This document shows, piece by piece, positions 60,478-64,000 of a stretch of DNA of 64,000 bases. The first letter of the stretch is position 1; each line of letters starts with the position of its first letter. The translations under genes and the position numbers were made by a program. Source of the DNA: Chloroflexota bacterium. GTDB taxonomy: Bacteria > Chloroflexota > Anaerolineae > Anaerolineales > Villigracilaceae. The notes beneath the pieces were generated by a model that saw nothing but the letters and a program-made list of their open reading frames with translations, was not told the DNA's origin and ran no database searches. The stretch spans positions 248,001-312,000 of the forward strand of contig JACRPQ010000006.1 of assembly GCA_016223135.1 (NCBI GenBank). Direction: 5' to 3'.

Positions 60478-60663
60478 TTATCGGCAGCGACCGCCCCAAG
60501 ACGCGCATTCGCTATCCGAAGCAGAATCAGCCGTCCCGTAGGTGTGAAGCGGGCATCAGATTTATCCAATAGCCAAAGCAGCATCAAATCCCAAAATCTC
60601 CGTCTCCCTCAATCTCCAATCTGCCCGAATCTCCCAATTTGCCTACGCGCATAAATTTGCGCC

Positions 60664-60692
60664 TTGACAGTCATCGCTCTATATTGTATATT
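60664..60692 (+). promoter_or_regulatory. Strong promoter of the GbsR/MarR-like gene
   Basis: Perfect TTGACA (60664-60669), ideal 17-bp spacer, TATATT (60687-60692). This is the best consensus promoter in the window. The start site would fall at about 60699-60700, within the operator below. Confidence 0.85.
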
Positions 60693-60694
60693 AC

Positions 60695-60712
60695 GTTTAG
60701 TAAATACTAAAC
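60695..60712. promoter_or_regulatory. Palindromic operator GTTTAGTA-AA-TACTAAAC
   Basis: Two perfect 8-bp half-sites separated by 2 bp, placed 2 bp after the -10 box and over the expected transcription start. This is the classic position and form of a MarR/GbsR-type autorepression site. Confidence 0.75.
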
Positions 60713-60732
60713 ATATATAACAATAAAAAATC

Positions 60733-61257
60733 ATGTCGAACTCTCTCAACCAAATCAAAAAGAATTTCACCGAAGGGCTCAGCCAGATCAGCCGCTTTTG
60801 GGGCTTCCCCAAAGGGATGGGCGCCATCTTCGCCGTGCTATATCTCTCCCCCACTGCACTCTCGCTGGATGAGATTGTCGAAAGGACGGGGTTGACAAAA
60901 GGCGCGGTCAGCACGGAGGTGCGCACGCTGGCGCGGATGGGGCTGGTGCATCGCTCATCCAAACTTGGCGACCGCAAGGATTATTACACCGCCGAAACGG
61001 ATTTTTACGCCGCCATCCGCTCGATTTTGCAGGAACGGCAGAATTCGGAATTCGACCGCGCAGTGCGTTCCGTGAAAGAGACGCTGACAGCGTTGGAGGA
61101 AAATTGGGTGGAAAACGAGGAGTGGAATTTCGTCTATGAGCGGGTGAAGGCGCTGCAGGAGTTTTTCGACGCGATTGACAGCCTGGCAAAGGCGGTCATT
61201 CGGCTGGAGAGTTTGGGGCTCTCAAATGTGACGAAGATTTTGAGCGTGTTGAAATGA
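60733..61257 (+). CDS. GbsR/MarR-family transcriptional regulator
   Basis: 174 residues. A winged helix (about 20-90) with GMGAIFAVLYLSPTALSLDE, GLTKGAVSTEVRTLARMGLV and the wing KLGDRKDYYTAE, then a long helical dimer region. This is the GbsR-like branch of the MarR superfamily. It is probably autoregulated through the operator at 60695-60712 and co-transcribed with the NAD-binding protein, whose first possible ATG overlaps its stop. The effector is unknown. Confidence 0.9.
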   Translation: MSNSLNQIKKNFTEGLSQISRFWGFPKGMGAIFAVLYLSPTALSLDEIVERTGLTKGAVSTEVRTLARMGLVHRSSKLGDRKDYYTAETDFYAAIRSILQERQNSEFDRAVRSVKETLTALEENWVENEEWNFVYERVKALQEFFDAIDSLAKAVIRLESLGLSNVTKILSVLK

Positions 61258-61268
61258 TCGGAGACAAA

Positions 61269-62174
61269 ATGAAAATTGCAGTAACAGGCGCGTTCAGTTA
61301 TTCGGGCAAGTACATCGCCAGGCGGCTTTTGGAACGCGGCGAGGAGATCATCACATTGACGGGTCACCCAAACCGCCCCGACCCGTTCGGCGGAAAGGTC
61401 AAAGCGTATCCGTTGGATTTCAATGAGGCGGCTATGACAAAGTCACTGCAGGGGGTGGATGTATTGGTCAACACATATTGGGTACGGTTCGATAAAGGCA
61501 GGAACACCCAACCGCGCGCGGTGGAGAACACCCGCAAACTGGTCAACGCCGCCAAAGCCGCTGGCGTCAAACGGATTGTGCATATCAGCATCGCCAACCC
61601 GTCGGCGGACTCGCATTTGCCGTATTACTGGGGCAAGGCGGCAAACGAAAAAGCAGTCATCGAGTCGGGGCTGTCGTATGCCATCCTGCGCCCCACGGTG
61701 CTATACGGCGGCGGGGAAGATGTCCTTATCAACAATATCGCTTTTTTCCTGCGGCGGTTCCCTGTCTTTTTCATCCCCGGCGACGGGTCGTATGGCATCC
61801 AACCTGTCCATGTGGAGGATTTGGCAGACCTTGCTGTGGAGGCTGTGTACAGCAGGGAGAGTTACGTCATTGACGCGGTGGGTTCAGATAGTTACACGTT
61901 CAAGGAATTGGTTCAACTTATCGGTGAAACCATCGGGGCGAGACGACCGTTGATTTCCGTCCCGCCGAGACTGGCGCTGTTCGCGGCGCAAGTCATCAGC
62001 CTGTTCGTGAGGGATGTGGTGCTTACCCCCGAGGAGGTGGACGGCTTGATGGCAAACCTGTTGGTTTCCAAAGAACCACCGCGCGGCAAGACCCTGTTCA
62101 GGGATTGGCTGAAGCAAAATAAAGACCAGATTGGGACAAAGTACGCTTCGGAGTTAAAGCGTCATTACGCCTGA
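61269..62174 (+). CDS. NAD(P)-binding atypical SDR (NmrA/complex I 39-kDa subunit-like)
   Basis: 301 residues. Rossmann motif AVTGAFSYSGKYIARRLLE, then VDVLVNTYWVRF, RIVHISIANPSADS and YAILRPTVLYGGG. It resembles atypical short-chain dehydrogenases related to the NDUFA9 subunit and NmrA. The catalytic YxxxK pair is not canonical (YYWGKAANE). GGAG precedes ATG 61269; an ATG at 61254 overlaps the regulator stop and is an alternative. It is the likely regulated target of the GbsR-like protein. Confidence 0.85.
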   Translation: MKIAVTGAFSYSGKYIARRLLERGEEIITLTGHPNRPDPFGGKVKAYPLDFNEAAMTKSLQGVDVLVNTYWVRFDKGRNTQPRAVENTRKLVNAAKAAGVKRIVHISIANPSADSHLPYYWGKAANEKAVIESGLSYAILRPTVLYGGGEDVLINNIAFFLRRFPVFFIPGDGSYGIQPVHVEDLADLAVEAVYSRESYVIDAVGSDSYTFKELVQLIGETIGARRPLISVPPRLALFAAQVISLFVRDVVLTPEEVDGLMANLLVSKEPPRGKTLFRDWLKQNKDQIGTKYASELKRHYA

Positions 62175-62238
62175 CTTGAGTTTAGCGTTCGCTTTGAGTT
62201 AAAACCTTTTTACACGGAAGCGCACGGATTTTTTATTC

Positions 62239-62265
62239 TTTACCGTACACAGAAGCCCTAAAAGA
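62239..62265. repeat. Partial copy of the TACCGTACACAGAAACCC repeat
   Basis: TTACCGTACACAGAAGCCC matches one arm of the inverted repeat at 35381-35477; the rest has diverged. It lies in a repeat-rich gap (62175-62390) that also has a degenerate CAGCGCCTCGGGGG segment near 62338. Confidence 0.5.
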
Positions 62266-62390
62266 GTGTTTTATAAATCGAGATTCACCACAGATAAACG
62301 CAGATGAACGCTGAGGAACCCAAAACACCTCTGCGAACTCAGCGCCTCGGGGGTAAATTTTCGGAGGCGAGCGTTCTTCCCGAATTGATA

Positions 62391-62993
62391 TTACCCGATC
62401 TCCACCACCCCACTGCAGTTGGGACTGTCCATACACCCGTAATACTTCCGCCCGGCGTTGGGTCCGCTGCGGTGGATGCGCAGCACCATCATTTTCCCGC
62501 AGAGGGGGCACATCGGGACAGAGTCAGTTTCGGTCGAGGCGCGAAGCGGTCCGGTTTCCCGAACTTTCAGGACGGCGAGTTTAATCAATTCTTCCAGGTC
62601 GTCTTCCGAATAAGAGTCGCTCGAAGGGACATGCACCAGCGGCAGACCAGCGCTCAGGAAGAGGTCTTCCATGAACTGGTCGGCTTCGCGCGTTTCGCTG
62701 CGGGCAACCGGTTTGACCAATTCCACGCCGATGGCGGGTTTGAACTTCTCCGGCTCGCAGAGCAAAAAGTCCACATGCTTGCGAAAGAATTTATGGAAGA
62801 AATGTACGTTTTCGTTCGGGCGGACGATGTAGAAAATATCGGTGAGCGCCACCTTCGGGCAGACGACATAATGCCCGCCCGCCATTTTCTGCAGGACGCG
62901 CAGTAATGCCAACTCCGTCACGGAGAGAAACGGTTCCCGCAGACGGTAAGGGAGACGGTCAAAAGACTTGAGCGGCGGCTTGCGGTCGGGCAT
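62391..62993 (-). CDS. DUF2726 protein with C-terminal zinc ribbon (topoisomerase-type)
   Basis: 200 residues. DUF2726 (about 10-140; LPYRLREPFLSVTELALLR, CPKVALTDIFYIVRPNEN, FFRKHVDFLLCEPEKFKPA, GVELVKPVARSETREADQF) is a PD-(D/E)XK-like restriction-nuclease-fold domain. The end is a four-Cys finger (MCPLCGKMMVLRIH, YYGCMDSPNC) like topoisomerase I zinc fingers, suggesting nucleic acid binding. ATG 62993 is chosen because TATAAT (63015-63010) lies shortly upstream; TTG 63080 and ATG 63011 are alternatives. Confidence 0.8.
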   Translation of the reverse strand: MPDRKPPLKSFDRLPYRLREPFLSVTELALLRVLQKMAGGHYVVCPKVALTDIFYIVRPNENVHFFHKFFRKHVDFLLCEPEKFKPAIGVELVKPVARSETREADQFMEDLFLSAGLPLVHVPSSDSYSEDDLEELIKLAVLKVRETGPLRASTETDSVPMCPLCGKMMVLRIHRSGPNAGRKYYGCMDSPNCSGVVEIG

Positions 62994-63076
62994 TTGGATT
63001 TTCCAACCCATTATAGCAGGCGGAGTTACGCGCTGCGCATCCATTCCATGACTTGAGGCTGGGGCGCACAGCACGG

Positions 63077-64000
63077 TCAAGGTGAGGCGGAAGAGGAGTT
63101 GAGCAGCGTTTGCAGCAACGCTTTTTCCTCCTCTTTCGTTTTCACCTCCCCATCCAGCCAGGCATTGCGGAGACGGCGCAGAAGGATGGCGTAACGCGGT
63201 CCCGGCTCGACGCCGAGGGCTTTCAGGTCATCTCCGTTGATGTGCGGTTTGATGTAACGCCACTTCGAGATGTATTCGTCGAAGCATTCCTTCACGCGAG
63301 GGTCTTTTGCCGCGTATCCCACCGCTTCGACGGCGGCAAGGGGATACGCCTCCAGCCGTTCGACGCATTGACTGGGCTTCAAGCCGACAAAAGACAACTG
63401 GACGGCATACATTTTCGAGGCGGCGAACAAGGCAGCGAGCAAATCTGCGGTGAAGTGGAGGCGGTCATTCAGCGCCGACACCTGCTCCTGCGAAAGGGAC
63501 ATGAGCCACAGCAGCCAGCCGAGGTCGGAGGCGCGCATCTGTTCGCCCTTGGTGATGTTCCAGGGAGAGAGGTGTTGCAAACTGCGATAGGTGTGCAGGT
63601 TTGTCAGCCGCTGCCGCATGGATTCATCGAAGGTCAGGGCGGGATGAATGGGCTGGAGCAGGTTCAACTCGGCGAGGCGGGCAAGCATGGCGGCGGCGTT
63701 CCATTCTTCGAGGATGAGGTCCAGTTCGTGGCGGATGCGCTGGGCGGAGAGTTTTTCAATCAGCGGGCGGGCGGGGGGAATCAATGCCAGCGTCTCCTCC
63801 ACAATTGTGAAGCCGTATCGTTCCGCATAACGGACGGCGCGGTACATGCGCGTGGGGTCGTCTATGAATGACTTTGCGTGCAGAACGCGGACAATCCCTT
63901 GTTTCAAATCGTCCATGCCGCCGAGGTCGTCGCGCAATTCGCCGAAGTGTGCGCCGTCGAGACGGATGGCGAGGGTGTTGATGGTGAAGTCGCGGCGGCG
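63077..64000 (-). CDS. cca: CCA tRNA nucleotidyltransferase, C-terminal part (5' cut by window end)
   Basis: 308 codons including the stop in the window; the N terminus is beyond 64000. The first residues inside the window are RRRDFTINTLAI, the diagnostic RRDFTxN motif of the class II nucleotidyltransferase head, followed by LRDDLGGMDDLKQGIVRVLH, FIDDPTRMYRAVRYAERYGF (neck) and the helical body and tail. It adds or repairs the 3' CCA of tRNA, or acts as a CC- or A-adding enzyme or poly(A) polymerase; the subtype cannot be fixed without the N terminus. Its TGA nearly abuts the DUF2726 gene. Confidence 0.93.
   Translation of the reverse strand, partial: RRRDFTINTLAIRLDGAHFGELRDDLGGMDDLKQGIVRVLHAKSFIDDPTRMYRAVRYAERYGFTIVEETLALIPPARPLIEKLSAQRIRHELDLILEEWNAAAMLARLAELNLLQPIHPALTFDESMRQRLTNLHTYRSLQHLSPWNITKGEQMRASDLGWLLWLMSLSQEQVSALNDRLHFTADLLAALFAASKMYAVQLSFVGLKPSQCVERLEAYPLAAVEAVGYAAKDPRVKECFDEYISKWRYIKPHINGDDLKALGVEPGPRYAILLRRLRNAWLDGEVKTKEEEKALLQTLLNSSSASP

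Larger units (their letters stand above)
60405..60732. other. Intergenic region with repeats and the GbsR-like promoter (328 bp)
   Basis: Holds a 26-bp perfect palindrome (60452-60477), a possible degenerate heptamer tract (about 60584-60640, AATCTCC-type units), the promoter at 60664-60692 and operator at 60695-60712. No gene is seen. Confidence 0.7.

Noticed and set aside
62391-62993. Part of an anti-phage or restriction system
   Set aside because: DUF2726 has a nuclease-like fold, but no methylase, helicase or other defence gene is adjacent, so only the domain call is made.

Overview
The window is a dense bacterial chromosome segment, about 57% GC by eye. It looks like a member of the Chloroflexota, class Anaerolineae; this is an inference, with no ribosomal RNA in the window to confirm it. 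The case rests on adenosine-specific kinase, MurA with Asp in place of the catalytic Cys, NuoC-NuoD fusion, Thr/Pro-rich lipoproteins, Tad-type pseudopilins, a eukaryote-like citrate synthase and abundant short inverted-repeat elements. I find no rRNA, tRNA, CRISPR array, prophage or transposase.

Layout. 1-3030: envelope-associated S41 and C39 peptidase-like proteins. 3031-4645: metK under a SAM-I riboswitch with its own terminator. 5008-11050: a tightly overlapping run (thioesterase, BchI-like AAA ATPase, acetyltransferase, membrane glycosyltransferase, URO-D family protein), then rsmD and an adenosine-specific kinase. 11439-15003: a soluble cyclic-nucleotide-binding histidine kinase, NUDIX hydrolase, class I aldolase and an unknown helical protein. 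15037-22372: a xanthine-dehydrogenase-family molybdenum hydroxylase (fused FAD/2Fe-2S subunit plus catalytic subunit), hydrolases and a YqeB-like hydroxylase accessory protein. 22440-27236: a 1598-residue secreted GH13 amylase/pullulanase. 27559-30493: small basic protein, rhodanese and a two-component system. 30532-36821 (minus): diheme cytochrome c, citrate synthase, malate dehydrogenase, thioredoxin reductase and MurA. 36948-48661: a surface/pilus region (prepilin peptidase, three Tad-type pseudopilin proteins, one with Ig-like repeats, glmS, a giant beta-helix protein, a lipoprotein). 48734-54439: dCMP deaminase, a SufR-like regulator divergent from iscX-nuoB-nuoCD-nuoI, and an Mrp ATPase. 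54569-64000: a second cyclic-nucleotide histidine kinase, RicT/PSP1, PIG-L deacetylase, M20 amidohydrolase, a GbsR/MarR regulator with promoter and palindromic operator, an NAD-binding protein, a DUF2726 protein and the CCA-adding enzyme (cut by the window end).

How the genes fit together. The metabolism visible is heterotrophic: extracellular starch breakdown, glycolysis (aldolase), the citrate synthase/malate dehydrogenase pair, and NADH dehydrogenase subunits whose Fe-S needs match the adjacent iscX, SufR-like regulator and Mrp. Regulation is visible as a SAM-I riboswitch, several sigma-70-like promoters, and at least six genes with a -10 box only 6-9 nt before the start codon, which suggests leaderless mRNAs.

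The most unusual content is non-coding. There are several families of non-autonomous inverted-repeat elements, three with recognisable target-site duplications (84 bp, 100 bp and 120 bp). There is also a second class of repeat: degenerate arrays with a strict 7-nt period, found between genes, over start codons and in frame inside conserved enzymes.
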